This document shows positions 28,945 through 39,928 of a stretch of DNA of 64,000 nt, piece after piece (position 1 is the first letter of the stretch; each line of letters opens with the position of its first letter). A model generated the notes under the pieces. It ran no database searches, was not told the DNA's origin, and worked only from the letters and a program-made list of their open reading frames with translations. The position numbers were made by a program, and so were the translations under genes. Source of the DNA: Chitinophaga sp. E66 (lineage in GTDB: Bacteria; Bacteroidota; Bacteroidia; Chitinophagales; Chitinophagaceae); the NCBI GenBank assembly GCA_019285755.1, contig CP079103.1, positions 4,030,001 to 4,094,000 of the forward strand, given 5' to 3'.

Positions 28945-29360
28945 TTATTTCCGGCCCGGCACGTTTTGCGGCTTGGCGGTTCCGAGCACCGTTTTGGCGC
29001 CCAGTTCCCTTGCGATCTGCATTACGTTAACCACCGCGCTGATGGGTACGGATTCTTCTGCATTGATGACGATGGTGGGGTCCACTTCGCCGGCGGGAAT
29101 CTTGGAAGCGAGGGCCGCCTGCAGTTCGGTGAAGTTTACGGGGTTGGTGCCCACGAAATACTTCTGCCCTGCATCGATGCTCACGACAACCGTTTGCTTG
29201 GCCTTGGTATTGGAGGCGGCTTTCGGCAACGCCAGCTTGATGACGTTGGGATTGGCAGGGTGGAAACGATGAGGAAGAACAGCAGCAGGATGAACAGGAT
29301 GTCGTTCAAAGCCCCGCTATGCAACTCCGCATGTCTCTTATTTCGGCTCCGCAGGTTCAT
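28945..29360 (-). CDS. exbD: ExbD/TolR-type biopolymer transport protein
   Basis: Inner-membrane partner of the proton channel that energises TonB or Tol. The N-terminus MNLRSRNKRHAELHSGALNDILFILLLFFLIVSTL carries the one membrane helix with the conserved proton-carrying aspartate (ALNDILF), as in the family. A frame break near 29260 leads into the periplasmic domain (VVVSIDAGQKYFVG, DPTIVINAEESVPISAVVNVMQIARELG). About 138 residues. It follows the exbB gene after 29 bp. Confidence 0.85.
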
Positions 29361-29389
29361 GATGATTCAGGTTTCTTGCTGATGAAAAA

Positions 29390-30106
29390 TTAGCGTTTAA
29401 CCGGCTCCAGGAGCACGTCGATGAACTCGGAGGAAGCGGCTTCCATCTTGTTCACCACTTTATCGATCTGCGCCTGCAGGTAGCTGTAACCTACATATGC
29501 CACCAGACCAATGATGAGCCCTGCCGCGGAAGTCACCATCTTCACATATATCCCCCGGCGATGGTGCTCAGGGTAATATCGGAAGTCTGGGAAATGTTGA
29601 AGAAGGTCTGGATCATACCCGCGATGGTACCAAGGAACCCGAACATAGGGGCAATACCGGCGATGATGGACAGGATCACGAGGTTCTTTTCCATCTTGTA
29701 TACTTCCAGCTTGCCGACATTTTCCATGGATTTCTCGATACTGTCGACCGGCTTGCCGATACGCTGGATGCCTTTGTCGATCATCCGGGCGATGGGGCCC
29801 TGGGTGTTCTTGGAGAGGGAGCGGGCTGCGCTGATGTTATCAGAAGTGATGTGGTCGCGGATCATGGGCATGAAATTGCTTTCCAGTTTGCCCGCGCGGG
29901 CGATGGTAAGGTACCTTTCCACGAACACGTAGATGGCGATCACGGAAAGGATCCCCAGGGAATCATGAGCGGGCCGCCTTTTACGATCATATCCCACAGC
30001 TTCATATCCTGCGCCACGGCAGTGGCTCCCTGGCGGCCGTGGCCACCGTGTCGGCTTTCGGCAACAGCAGCGAGTCCTGCATAAGTGTTACGAGTCCTAG
30101 CAACAT
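29390..30106 (-). CDS. exbB: MotA/TolQ/ExbB proton channel protein
   Basis: Three-helix inner-membrane channel subunit. The first helix is GGPLMIPLGILSVIAIYVFVERYL; the long cytoplasmic loop has ISAARSLSKNTQGPIARMIDKGI; the conserved second and third helices are LVILSIIAGIAPMFGFLGTIAGMI and VKMVTSAAGLIIGLVAYVGYSYL. Frame breaks near 30030, 29965 and 29545. First gene of an exbB-exbD operon; a TonB-receptor energising role is inferred, and the SusC-like receptor at the right end of the window would need such a complex. Confidence 0.85.
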
Positions 30107-30180
30107 GTATTTAATTTTCTTTCGTTTTGTGTATTAACAAGGGATCAAAGTAATAATAAAAACGCATTCCCCTGAATAAA

Positions 30181-31430
30181 TTATACGGCGCGCTCTTCCC
30201 ATACACGGACGAGCTGAATGATCACATCAACGGCTTTCTGCATATCCTGGATGCTCACGAATTCGTGCTTCGAATGCAGCGCCATTTCGCCGGTGAAGAT
30301 ATTCGGGCAAGGCAGCCCCATAAATGAGAGCCGGGATCCGTCCGTTCCCCGCGGATGCTCATCTTCAGCGGTTCCACGCCTGCGCGGCGGATGGCTTCTT
30401 CGGCATTGGCCACTACCTGCGGGTACTGATCGAGCACTTCCTTCATATTGCGGTATTGCTCTTTCACTTCAAACCTGGCCGTTGCGCCGGGGTGACGGCC
30501 GATCACGGATTCCATGATCTTGCGCAGATAAAACTCATGCCCTTCCAGCTCGGCGGTGGTAAAGTCGCGGATGATGAAATCGATCTCCGCCTTTTCCACG
30601 ATCCCTTCTATGCGAACGGGATGGATGAAGCCCTGGCGGTCTTCGGTGGTCTCAGGGCTGAGGATGTCCTTCGGCAGCGAATGCAATATCTCCGCGGCGA
30701 TCTTGATGGCGCTTACCAGTTTCCCCTTGGCGGCGCCGGGATGGGCGCTGACGCCGTGGATGGTGATCTTTACGCCATCGGCTGAAAAGGTTTCGTCTTC
30801 CAGGGCGCCCAGTTCCCCGCCGTCGAGCGTGTATCCGAATGCTGCGCCGAGCTTCTGCATATCTACGTGCTGCACGCCGCGGCCTACTTCTTCGTCTGGC
30901 GTGAAGAGGATGCGGATCTTGCCGTGGGGCACTTCGGGATGCTGGATGAGGTACTGCGCCGCGTCCATGATTTCAGCAACGCCGGCTTTATTGTCTGCCC
31001 CCAGCAGGGTATTACCGCTGGCGGTGATGATATCGTCGCCGATCTTCTGCGAGAGGTACGGATGCTCCTGCACGGAGATGATCTGCGAAGGATCGTCGGG
31101 CAGCACGATGTCTTTGCCGTCGTATTGCTTATGCACGATGGGTTTCACGTCTTTCCCGGAGCAGTCGGGCGCCGTGTCCATATGCGCGCAAAGGCAGATG
31201 ACGGGCACCTGCTTGTCGGAAGTGGCGGGTATGGTGGCATATACATACCCGTGCTCATCCAATTCGGCGTCTGCGATGCCGATCTGCTGCAATTCCTGTA
31301 CCAGCATGCGGGCCAGGTCTTTTTGCTTTTCGGTGGAAGGGAATGTGGTGCTCTGCGGATCGGATTGGGTGTCTACCGTCACGTAGCGGAGGAAGCGGTC
31401 GGTGACGGAGTATGCATATTGTTTGTCCAT
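30181..31430 (-). CDS. pepT: Peptidase T (tripeptide aminopeptidase)
   Basis: Cytoplasmic M20 dizinc aminopeptidase that removes the N-terminal residue of tripeptides. Metal ligands are in CAHMDTAPD (His, Asp), LGADNKAG (bridging Asp), TPDEEVG (catalytic Glu and ligand Glu), YTLDGGELG (Asp) and the C-terminal HSKHEFVS (His). The lid domain lies between. About 415 residues. One frame break near 30330 within the conserved RGGTDGSRLSFMGLP. Confidence 0.9.
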
Positions 31431-31450
31431 ATGGGAAGGGTCTAAAAAGT

Positions 31451-31484
31451 GAAAGTAAAAAGCAGCGGACCACTTTTTACTTTC
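31451..31484 (-). terminator. AT-rich terminator-like hairpin after the FKBP gene
   Basis: Perfect 12-bp inverted repeat GAAAGTAAAAAG / CTTTTTACTTTC with a 10-nt loop, between the FKBP gene and pepT. Confidence 0.6.
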
Positions 31485-31510
31485 AAGTTTATATTTGGAA
31501 ACGATCGTGA

Positions 31511-31938
31511 TTAAACGATCTCTACCAGTTCGATGTCGAAGATCAGGGGCTCGCCTGCCAGGGGATGGTTGGCGTCGAGGGTGATGAATTCGTCGGTGAT
31601 GGCTACCACTTTAACCGGGAAAACCTGGCCCCGGGATTGCTCATCTGCAGGTCCATACCTACCTGGGGGTTAAGGTCGGCGGGGATGTTCGCTTTCGGGA
31701 ACTCCATGATCAGCTCGGGGCTTTTTGCACCATATGCTTCTTCTACGGCGATATTCAGTGTTCTTTTGTCGCCCGGCGTCATATCGAGCACACCGTTGTC
31801 AAAACCCTTGATCACCATACCGGAGCCCACCTTGAACTCAAGCGGGTCTCTGCCTTCGGAGGAGTCAAAAGTCTGGCCATTTTGTAACCGTCCGTGGTAG
31901 TGTACGCGAACGGTATCACCGGTCTTAACTTGTTGCAT
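31511..31938 (-). CDS. SlyD-like FKBP peptidyl-prolyl isomerase
   Basis: Prolyl isomerase and chaperone. The FKBP core is split by an inserted-flap domain as in SlyD: VKTGDTVRVHYHGRLQNGQTFDSSEGRDPLEFKVGSG, VIKGFDNGVLDMTPGDKRTLNI, then the flap EAYGAKSPELIMEFPKANIP and, past a frame break near 31630, FITLDANHPLAGEPLIFDIELVEIV. About 142 residues, no signal peptide, no histidine-rich nickel tail. Divergent from the NamZ-like gene. Confidence 0.85.
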
Positions 31939-32036
31939 ATAAAATATTTAAAATAAGATAATAGAAGGTGAAGGTACGTTTTTGTTTTTATTTACGGTTT
32001 GCCGTGTTAAATTGTTGCATTCAACCTGTTTTTACC

Positions 32037-33197
32037 ATGATCCGATTCCTCACATTGCTGATCCTTACTTCCTTCCCCATCAGCCTCATGGCGCAGGCGC
32101 CAGACGTTCGTACCGGCGCGCAGCGCACCGATGTTTACCTGCCGGTGCTGAAAGGCAAACGCGTGGGCATGCTCGTTAACCAGACGTCCATGATCACACC
32201 CAGCGTTCACCTGGTGGATTCGCTGATGGCATTGAAAGTAAACATCGTCAAGATATTCAGCCCGGAACACGGCTTCCGGGGCACGGCAGATGCCGGCGAA
32301 AAAGTAGACAACAGCCGCGACGCGCGCACCGGCCTGCCCATCGTATCGCTCTACGGCAAACACCGGCAGGCCACCGGCGAAGACCTGGCCGATGTGGATG
32401 TTCTGGTATTCGATGTGCAGGATGTCGGTACCCGCTTCTATACCTACATCTCCACCTTGCAGGAGTTGATGGAATCAGCGGCGCAATTCAAAAAACCCCT
32501 CATCGTGCTGGACCGCCCCAATCCCAATGGCCACTACATCGACGGCCCCATCCTCGACCCCGCGTTCCGCTCCTTCGTGGGCATGCAGCCTATTCCCACC
32601 GTGCACGGCATGACCGTGGCCGAGTATGCAAAGATGCTCAACGGCGAAGGCTGGCTAAAAGACAAAGTCACCTGCGACCTCACGGTGGTCCCCTGCGAAA
32701 ACTACGACCATAATACCATGTACCAGCTCCCGGTAAGGCCTTCGCCGAACCTGCCCAATATGCGGAGCATTTACCTGTACGCGTCTACCTGCCTGTTCGA
32801 AGGGACGGTATTCAGCCTGGGCCGAGGCACCGACAAGCCCTTCCAGGTATACGGCCACCCCCTCCTGCCGAAAAATCTCTATGCCTTCACGCCCAGGAGC
32901 GTGCCGGGGGCGAAGTCGCCCGTGCTGATGGATTCCACCTGCTACGGCTACGACCTCACCACCATCGATCCCAAGGCAGACCAGATCGATCTGAGCTTCA
33001 TCCTTAACGCCTACCAGCTGTTCCCCCAAAAGGAGCGCTTCTTCAATAACTTCTTCGACAAACTGGCCGGCAACAGCACCCTGCGCAAACAAATTCAACA
33101 GGGCCTCTCCGCCGAAGCCATCCGCAAGAGCTGGGAACCGGGATTAAAACAGTTCGCAGGCATCCGGAAGAAATACCTGTTGTATACCGATTTCTAA
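32037..33197 (+). CDS. namZ: DUF1343 / NamZ-like exo-beta-N-acetylmuramidase
   Basis: Secreted or periplasmic glycosidase family; the characterised Bacillus and Tannerella members release N-acetylmuramic acid from the non-reducing end of peptidoglycan. Signal peptide MIRFLTLLILTSFPISLMA, then GKRVGMLVNQTSMI, IFSPEHGFRGTADAGEKV, PIVSLYGKHRQ, VFDVQDVGTRFYTYISTL, LDRPNPNGHYIDGPIL, SPNLPNMRSIYLYASTCLFEGT and SLGRGTDKPFQ. All conserved blocks are present and the frame is intact. Followed after 19 bp by fmt, so possibly co-transcribed. Confidence 0.85.
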   Translation: MIRFLTLLILTSFPISLMAQAPDVRTGAQRTDVYLPVLKGKRVGMLVNQTSMITPSVHLVDSLMALKVNIVKIFSPEHGFRGTADAGEKVDNSRDARTGLPIVSLYGKHRQATGEDLADVDVLVFDVQDVGTRFYTYISTLQELMESAAQFKKPLIVLDRPNPNGHYIDGPILDPAFRSFVGMQPIPTVHGMTVAEYAKMLNGEGWLKDKVTCDLTVVPCENYDHNTMYQLPVRPSPNLPNMRSIYLYASTCLFEGTVFSLGRGTDKPFQVYGHPLLPKNLYAFTPRSVPGAKSPVLMDSTCYGYDLTTIDPKADQIDLSFILNAYQLFPQKERFFNNFFDKLAGNSTLRKQIQQGLSAEAIRKSWEPGLKQFAGIRKKYLLYTDF

Positions 33198-33216
33198 ATT
33201 GAATACATTTGCACCC

Positions 33217-34162
33217 ATGAGAATCATTTTTATGGGCACGCCCGACTTTGCCGTGGCCTCGCTGGATGCGCTGGTACGGAACGGTTATGATGTAGTGGCC
33301 GTGATCACAGCGCCCGACAAGCCCGCAGGCCGCGGGCTCCAGCTCCACCAAAGCGCCGTTAAACAATACGCGGTGCAACACAACATCCCCGTGCTGCAAC
33401 CCGAAAAACTGAAAAACCCCGCGTTCATAGAAGAACTGCGTGGATATAAAGCCGACCTGCAGGTGGTAGTTGCGTTCCGCATGCTGCCGGAAATGGGCCG
33501 GAAATGGTTTGGGACATGCCCCGCTGGGCACCATCAACGTCCACGCTTCCCTGCTCCCGCAATACCGGGGCGCGGCGCCTATCAACTGGGCCATCATCAA
33601 TGGCGACACCAAAAGCGGCGTCACCACTTTTAAGCTGCAACACGAAATTGATACGGGAAATATCCTCTTCAGCAGCGAAGTACCCATCCGCCCCGACGAA
33701 ACCGCCGGCGAACTGCACGACGCCCTTATGCAGGCGGGCGCTGAAACGCTGCTGCGCACCGTAGCCGCCCTGAAAGAAGGCAACCTCCACGGCCAGCCCC
33801 AGCAAGATATCGATGCGGGCGAACTGAAACACGCGCCCAAGATCTTCAAGGAAGATTGCCGCATCAACTGGGAACAGCCGCTGGAAAAGGTGTACAACCT
33901 CGTGCGGGGGCTCAGCCCCTACCCTACGGCATTCACGATGCTGCAGGGCAAAACATTGAAAATATTCAAAGCCGTCATGGAGCCTGCCGCGCACACGCAT
34001 GCTCCCGGAAGCGTACATAGCGATAAAAAGACCTACCTCAGATTCGCCGCGCCGGGCGGCTACCTCAGCCTGTTGGAGATCCAGCTGGAAGGGAAAAAGA
34101 AGATGGGGTGGAAGAGTTTTTACGGGGATTCCGTTTCGAATAGCGGGTATCACCGGAAATGA
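33217..34162 (+). CDS. fmt: Methionyl-tRNA formyltransferase
   Basis: Formylates initiator Met-tRNA from 10-formyltetrahydrofolate. N-terminal IIFMGTPDFAVASLDALV, ITAPDKPAGRG, the folate-binding and catalytic INVHASLLPQYRGAAPINWAIING (Asn-His), then HEIDTGNILF, and the C-terminal tRNA-binding domain. About 312 residues. Between VVAFRMLPEM and VWDMPPLGT the DNA has an apparent 11-bp tandem duplication (CCGGAAATGGG) near 33487-33508 plus a missing C near 33520, which together break the frame. Ends at a bidirectional hairpin. Confidence 0.9.
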
Positions 34163-34166
34163 AAAA

Positions 34167-34190
34167 GGGCGCTTCATTGCTGAAGCGCCC
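34167..34190. terminator. Bidirectional terminator after fmt
   Basis: Perfect 9-bp stem GGGCGCTTC / GAAGCGCCC, 6-nt loop, A-run on the left and CTTTG on the right. Confidence 0.75.
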
Positions 34191-34213
34191 CTTTGTATGG
34201 GTAGTAGTACAGT

Positions 34214-35264
34214 TTATTTGAGGTCTTCGTAGCTCAGTTCGCAATAGAAGCGGCCTTCGTTGGTGCCGAGGGCATCCTGCGCGGCGTCGCTGAGCTTGAT
34301 GATAAGATTGGCATTGGCTTTCAGCTGCGGGATGGCGTCGAGCACTTTGGCGTAGATCGAGCGGCCGGTCAGCGGATTCGTTACCTTCACGATGGTGCCG
34401 CGGGGCACGTTGTTGTGGAGTGCGTAGTATTTGCCTGAGCCCACAACCGCGTTGCTTTTAAACCAGGAGCCGGGGCCTTTTTCCTTCGTCACGTCGCGGC
34501 CGTTGCCGGTTTGCTGGTTAAACATGCTTTCGAAGCCGCCTTCCGGTACTTCCGGCGTACGGCCAATGCTGGTCGGTGTTTTCTCTGCAGGGCGCGTTTC
34601 AGGAGCGGCAGGCTGACTGGTAGAAACAACGGGTTTATTTTCCGGAGCGGGAGCCTGGGCTTTCGGCGCGGGCTTCGTCTCCGGGGCGGCTGCCTGGCTA
34701 TTGGAAACTACCGGTTTATTCTCTGCCGGTTGCGGCTTGGTTTCTGCGGGTTTGGTTGCGGGAGCTGTAGCCACCTCTGCCGGAGCGGAAGAAGATGCAG
34801 TGGGCAATACGGCAGACTGCCCGCTGCCTTTCACATATCCTACGATGAGAAACGCGTCTTTCTGCACTCCGTCGCCGGAAAGCCGGTTCCATTCCCGCAC
34901 GTTATCGAGGGAACTTTACCGTAGTTGACATGTATGCGATAGAGGGTTTCTTTCTCGTTGACGCGGTGATATACCGGGCGCACACCGGCGCCGGCGCTTT
35001 TCGTTTGCACGAAGTTGCTCTTATTCAGGGAATGAGGATCGATTTGCCGAGGCTGAGACCTGCGTTCATATCCATCTTGTTCCTTGCCGCAATCTCCTTG
35101 GGGCTCAGGCCGTAAGCCCTTCCCAGGCTGTACCATGTCTCTCCTTTCTTCACGGAATGCGTCAAATAGAGATCAGGCGAAGCGCCCTGTACCAACAGCG
35201 TATCCTGTGCGGCTACCCTGATCGTACCTGCCATCAAAACACCCAACATTACTGACTTTAACAT
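34214..35264 (-). CDS. LysM and RlpA-like (DPBB) cell-wall protein
   Basis: Exported peptidoglycan-binding protein. A signal peptide (MLKSVMLGVLMAGTIRVAA) is followed by LysM 1 (THSVKKGETWYSLGRAYGLSPKEIAARN), a second LysM (YHRVNEKETLYRIHVNYGKV), a long Pro/Ala/Lys linker with a repeated ENKPVVS unit, and a C-terminal double-psi barrel (YYALHNNVPRGTIVKVTNPLTGRSIYAKVLD). The barrel resembles RlpA and SpoIID-partner lytic enzymes, but the acidic residue of active RlpA is not evident, so it may bind rather than cut. Frame breaks near 35035 and 34910. Confidence 0.7.
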
Positions 35265-35387
35265 ATTTACTAATACTTTAAGGGAACGAATATAAAAGTT
35301 TCCATCCAATTTCTCTCTTCCGGCGGACAAAGTAAATATCCACGCACATTATGCACATATGTATCAACGCCCGGTTGCGCGTCCGTA

Positions 35388-36766
35388 TTATGTTTCCGGC
35401 ATGCCGGATTTCAAAATGCGCTTTTCTTTCGGATAGTAGTTATTGACGCGGTTGGGCAGGATCTTGGCCCATCCAGGTTCATATCCCGGAACCGCATGAG
35501 CGCCCAGCCCTTCAGGGCTTCGCCGATGCGGAGGTCTTCCCTGCGAAGATAATGCAATGCGTCTTCCAAAGATAATTCCACGCCGGGCAATTCCCGCGAT
35601 ATGACCGTACTGAGTGCCAGCTGATGATCAGGAATGAGCTCCTTTCCCGTCAGCTGGCCGGCTTTCACGCCGGCTTTGCGGATATAGAGTTGTTGCAACT
35701 GGGACATGTCTTCTGCTACTGAGGGCGATAATAAAAGCACTTCCCCGTCGTGCAGCATCATGCGCACATCCGCATCGGGCCTGAGCCAGGGCGTTACGCG
35801 CTCTATATCTTTCTTCGGCAGCTCGTTGAATTTCTGCTTGCCTTTTTTAACTGATGCGGCTTCGCCTTCTTTACGGAATACGGCGATAAAGAACCCTTCC
35901 CCTTTCACTTTATCGGGATAGAACCGGTACCCGGAAGCTTTATGAACAGGCGATTCTGTGGCGATGATATTCCATTCGGGCTGCAGTTGCAAGGGCAGCG
36001 AAACCAGGTTTTCGTGCTCCATGAGCCAGTCGAGCAGCAGCTCATCTTCTTCGCGGGCGTAGGAGCAGGTGGAATAAATAAGCGTTCCGCCGGGTTTGAG
36101 GGCCGGGAGCGCGTCTGCCAGGATGCGCTGTTGCCGCTGGCTGCAAAGCATCACGTTATCATAAGACCATTCCTGGACGGCCTCGGGATCGCGGCGGAAG
36201 AGGCCCGAACCGGAGCAGGGCGCGTCCACCACCATTACGTCAAAGAAGTGTTCCAGGCGGGAGAAATCACGGGGATCGTTGTTGGTCACCACCACATCGG
36301 GGTACCCCATCGGGAAAGATTATCAGCCAGCAATGCAGCCCTCGGCCGTATGACCTCGTTCGAGACCAGCAGGCTCCTGCGGGAAGGGCGGCCTGCAGCA
36401 GGGTGCTTTTGCCTCCGGGGCAGCACAAAGATCTAGCGCTTTAAGAGGCGCGGCGGAGAGCACTGTTTGCCGCAGCGCTTCTTCCAAAAACATGGAGGAG
36501 GCTTCCTGCACATAATATGCGCCGGCATGGAACTGCGGATCGAAGGTAAAAGAGGGACGGGTGGAAAGATAATAGCCGCCGGTGGCCCAGGGAACACGCT
36601 GTGTTTCCAGCTGTGGGAACAGGGCGGAAACATCCTGTGCTTTCTGCGGCTGCAGGCGCACGCTGGTGATCCTAACCGGGGAATCGTGGACCGCCAGGAA
36701 AGCGGCCTCATCATACCCCGGAAGGCCTTTCAATGTATCGATAAATGCCTGTGGTAATGCTGGCAC
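35388..36766 (-). CDS. RsmF/RsmB-like rRNA 5-cytosine methyltransferase
   Basis: Methylates cytosine C5 in rRNA. N-terminal PALPQAFIDTLKGLPGYD, the segment GAYYVQEASSMFLEEAL, the SAM loop LDLCAAPGGKS, VVVTNNDPRDF, then the two catalytic cysteines in VDAPCSGSGLFRRDP and YSTCSYAREEDE. The C-terminal part (GYRFYPDKVKGEGFFIAVF, GEVLLLSP) resembles the RsmF PUA-like region. Frame breaks near 36410, around 36340-36310 (the stretch after GGKS is garbled) and near 35470. About 460 residues. Confidence 0.85.
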
Positions 36767-36793
36767 GGTTTGTTTTTCCGCAAATGTAAAGAT

Positions 36794-38343
36794 TTATAAC
36801 GTCTTCACTTCCGCGACCAGTTGTTGCAAAACCGACTTCGCATCTCCAAACAACATGGATGTTTTTGGCTGGAAGAAGAGCTCGTTTTCAATGCCGGCAT
36901 AACCTGGCTTCATGCTTCGCTTGTTGACGATGACCATTTTAGCCAGTTCCACTTCGAGGATGGGCATACCGTATATAGGGCTGGAGGGATCATTTTTAGC
37001 GGCGGGGTTCACCACGTCGTTCGCGCCTAAGACCAGCACTACGTCTGTTGTTGGCAATTGTGCGTTAGCGGTTTCCATCTCCTCGAGTTTTTCGTATGGC
37101 ACGTCCGCTTCGGCGAGCAGCACGTTCATATGTCCGGGCATGCGGCCGGCAACGGGATGGATGGCGTAATTTACTTCCACGCCCTTTTCTTCCAGCAGCT
37201 TTTCCAGCTCATGGCAAACGTGCTGCGCCTGTGCCACGGCGAGGCCATATCCCGGAACGATCATCACTTTGCTGGCGTAACGCATCATTACCGCCGCGTC
37301 GGAGATCGTTACTTCTTTATAGTTGCCCTGTTCTTTGGATGCGCCTCCGCCAGCGGTGGGTTTTGCTCCAAAAGACCCGATCAGCACGTTCTTCAGCGAC
37401 CGGTTCATGGCTTTGCACATCAGAATTGTAAGTATCGTACCCGCAGAACCCACAAGGATACCACCGGTTAACATCACCGGGTTATCGTACAGGAATCCGC
37501 CGCAGGCCGCAGCCACACCGGTAAAGGAATTCAGCAGGGAGATCACGACGGGCATATCCGCCCCGCCGATGGGCATCACGAACATGACGCCGTATGCAAG
37601 CGATAAGACAAGGATGGCGTAAAATATGAAATGCGCGGAGGTTGCGCTATTCTCGCGGATCGTGACGCCATCCTGCATATTGATGTTGATATTGATATCA
37701 GCGGCTGCGCCGGCGTTGTAGATCATATACCCCGCCGCGATAAAAATCACCGCGAGCAACAGGAGGTTCACTATATGTTGGCCATTAAAGGAAAAATCCC
37801 GGATCTTGCCATTGAGCTTCCCCATGCGATAATTGACCCGGCAAATGAAACGGAGCCTATGATCATGCCCAGCAGTATTACCAGCAGCGTGCCCGTTCCT
37901 CCCATCAATCCGTTCGATATATTTATCGCATGCGGCGGAATAATTGTGGTATGCCATCCCGGGATTACGCTGGCAGCCATCTCTGCGATGTTACCTACGT
38001 GCGACAGATGATCGAACTCCACGATAGATATGAGCATGGCGCAGGCGCCGCCCATCCCGTTGAAAAGGCTCACCATTTCAGGCATAGCCGTCATCTTCAC
38101 TTTCCTGGCAGCCAGTACGCCGACTACGGAACCGATGAACAGTCCACCGAAGATCCAGCCGTAGTTATGCAGTCTTTCACCGTTCTCCTCATACAGGAAA
38201 ATGGTGCCAACAATAGCGATGAACATGCCCGCGGCGGCCACCAGGTTGCCTTTCCGGGCAGAGGCGGGGTTACTGAGCATTTTGAGGCCCACGATGAACG
38301 TGATGGAGCCGATGAGGTAAGCGAGCGTCAATAATCCAGGCAT
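36794..38343 (-). CDS. pntB: NAD(P) transhydrogenase subunit beta
   Basis: Membrane and NADP-binding subunit of the proton-pumping transhydrogenase, which makes NADPH from NADH using the proton gradient. About eight membrane helices from YLIGSITFIVGLKMLSNP through GGFLYDNPVMLTGGILVGSAGTILT, then domain III with VMIVPGYGLAVAQAQHVCHEL, AIHPVAGRMPGHMNVLLAEA and VLVLGANDVVNPAA. Frame break near 37800. Last gene of a pntAA-pntAB-pntB operon, 7 bp after the preceding gene. Confidence 0.9.
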
Positions 38344-38350
38344 AAGCGGC

Positions 38351-38659
38351 TTATTTCTTCTTTTTAAACATTTCCAGCATGCGATCCGTCACCACGAACC
38401 CTCCTACCACGTTGAGCGTGCCAAGTATTACGGCCAGGAACCCCAGTACCAGGGCCAGCCAGTTATCCGGTTCGGCTTTCCCCATCACGATGATGGCGCC
38501 GATGATCACCACACCGTGAATGGCGTTGGCGCCGCTCATGAGCGGCGTGTGCAACACGGATGGCACCCGCGAGATCACTTCGATCCCCAGGAAGATGGAC
38601 AGTATCACGATGTATACCATCTCGATGTGGAGTTGCAGAAAATCCAGGATTGCGGTCAT
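38351..38659 (-). CDS. pntAB: NAD(P) transhydrogenase subunit alpha, membrane part
   Basis: About 102 residues, three to four helices: VYIVILSIFLGIEVISRVPSVLHTPLMSGANAIHGVVIIGAII and VLGFLAVILGTLNVVGGFVVTDRML. This corresponds to the C-terminal membrane half of E. coli PntA, encoded separately as in Rhodospirillum and many Bacteroidota. Frame intact. Confidence 0.9.
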   Translation of the reverse strand: MTAILDFLQLHIEMVYIVILSIFLGIEVISRVPSVLHTPLMSGANAIHGVVIIGAIIVMGKAEPDNWLALVLGFLAVILGTLNVVGGFVVTDRMLEMFKKKK

Positions 38660-38690
38660 AATCTGTTCGGTTGGAATATTGGATGAAATA

Positions 38691-39821
38691 TCACACGGTT
38701 GCCGGCAGCAATTGCTTCACGCGCTCGCTGGTCACTTGTCCTTCCCGCGCGATGCAGGCCCCTGCACGATATCGTCATTGTAATCTGGTTGCCACTGACC
38801 TTCCTTGCTGATGGCCAGCTTCAGGAAGTTCTGCATGTTCTTCGCATACAGCTTGCTGGCGTCTGCCGGGGCAGTGCCCGCCAGGTCGGAGTTGCCGATG
38901 ATGGTCACTCCCTTATGCATGATCGTTTCCCCGTTCTTCGTCACGGCCGTATTACCGCCGGTGGCGGCCGCCAGGTCGATGATGACGCTCCCGGGGCGCA
39001 TAGCTTCCACCGCGGCGGCAGAGAGCAGTATCGGCGCCGCTTTCCCTGGAATCTGGGCGGTAGAGATCACGATGTCCGCTTTCGCGGCGCTCTCCGCGAT
39101 GCGGGCTTCCTGGCGTTGTTTGAAGTCTTCCGACTGCTCAACGGCATACCCGCCCGCTTTGGACGCATCCGCCGCACCTTCCACTTCCACGAACTTCGCG
39201 CCGAGGCTCATGACTTCTTCCTTAACGGCAGGCCGCGTATCGAACACTTCCACCACCGCCCCAGCCTTCGCGCCGTGGCAATGGCCTGTAAGCCGGCCAC
39301 GCCGGCGCCGAGGATCAGCACTTTGGCGGGCGGAATACTGCCGGCGGCGGTCATGAACATGGGAAAATAGCGGCCGTATGTATAGGCGGCGAGGAGCACC
39401 GCCTTATATCCCGCGATGTTGGCCTGCGAGCTGAGCACGTCCATGCTCTGTGCGCGCGTGGTGCGGGGATGGAATCGAGACTGAAAATGGTAAATTGCCG
39501 GGCGGCAAGCTGTTGCATCAATTGCGGGTTAAACAAAGGCTGGTATACACCGGCCCATACCTTACCGGGCGCCACCTGCTCCCAGTCCGCCGCTTCGGGC
39601 GGACGAATCGTCAGCAGCACATCGGCTCCCCGCAGGATGTCCCCACGGGATTTGAGCGCCGCACCTGCTTCCCGGTACATATCGTCCGGGTAAAAAGCCG
39701 CAGCGCCCGCGCCTTCCTCCACCCATACTTCCACCTTTTGCTGAACGAACTGCTTTACGACTTCCGGAACGAGCGATACCCTGTTTTCTCCTGTTTTTTC
39801 TTTTAGAACGGCCAAGATCAT
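38691..39821 (-). CDS. pntAA: NAD(P) transhydrogenase subunit alpha, NAD-binding part
   Basis: Cytoplasmic NAD(H)-binding domain I of the split transhydrogenase. N-terminal LAVLKEKTGENRVSLVPEVVKQ, SSQANIAGYKAVLLAAYTYGRYFPMFMTAAG, the Rossmann VLILGAGVAGLQAIATARRLG, VEVFDTRPAVKEEVMSLGAKFVEV, the mobile loop EARIAESAAKADIVISTAQIPGK and PGSVIIDLAAATGGN. Frame breaks near 39460, 39265 and 38760. First gene of the operon; about 376 residues. Confidence 0.9.
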
Positions 39822-39881
39822 CGGGTTGGAATTTTGCTGATGGAATTTAGCGAAAAAAATCCGGTCCGGCCGAAATAAAAA

Positions 39882-39903
39882 AGCCGGCGCATATACGCCG
39901 GCT
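39882..39903 (-). terminator. Terminator of hemH
   Basis: Perfect 8-bp stem AGCCGGCG / CGCCGGCT with a 6-nt loop; on the minus strand TTTTTTATTTC follows. It is 26 bp beyond the hemH stop. Confidence 0.8.
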
Positions 39904-39928
39904 CTTTCGGATATTATTCACATGATTT

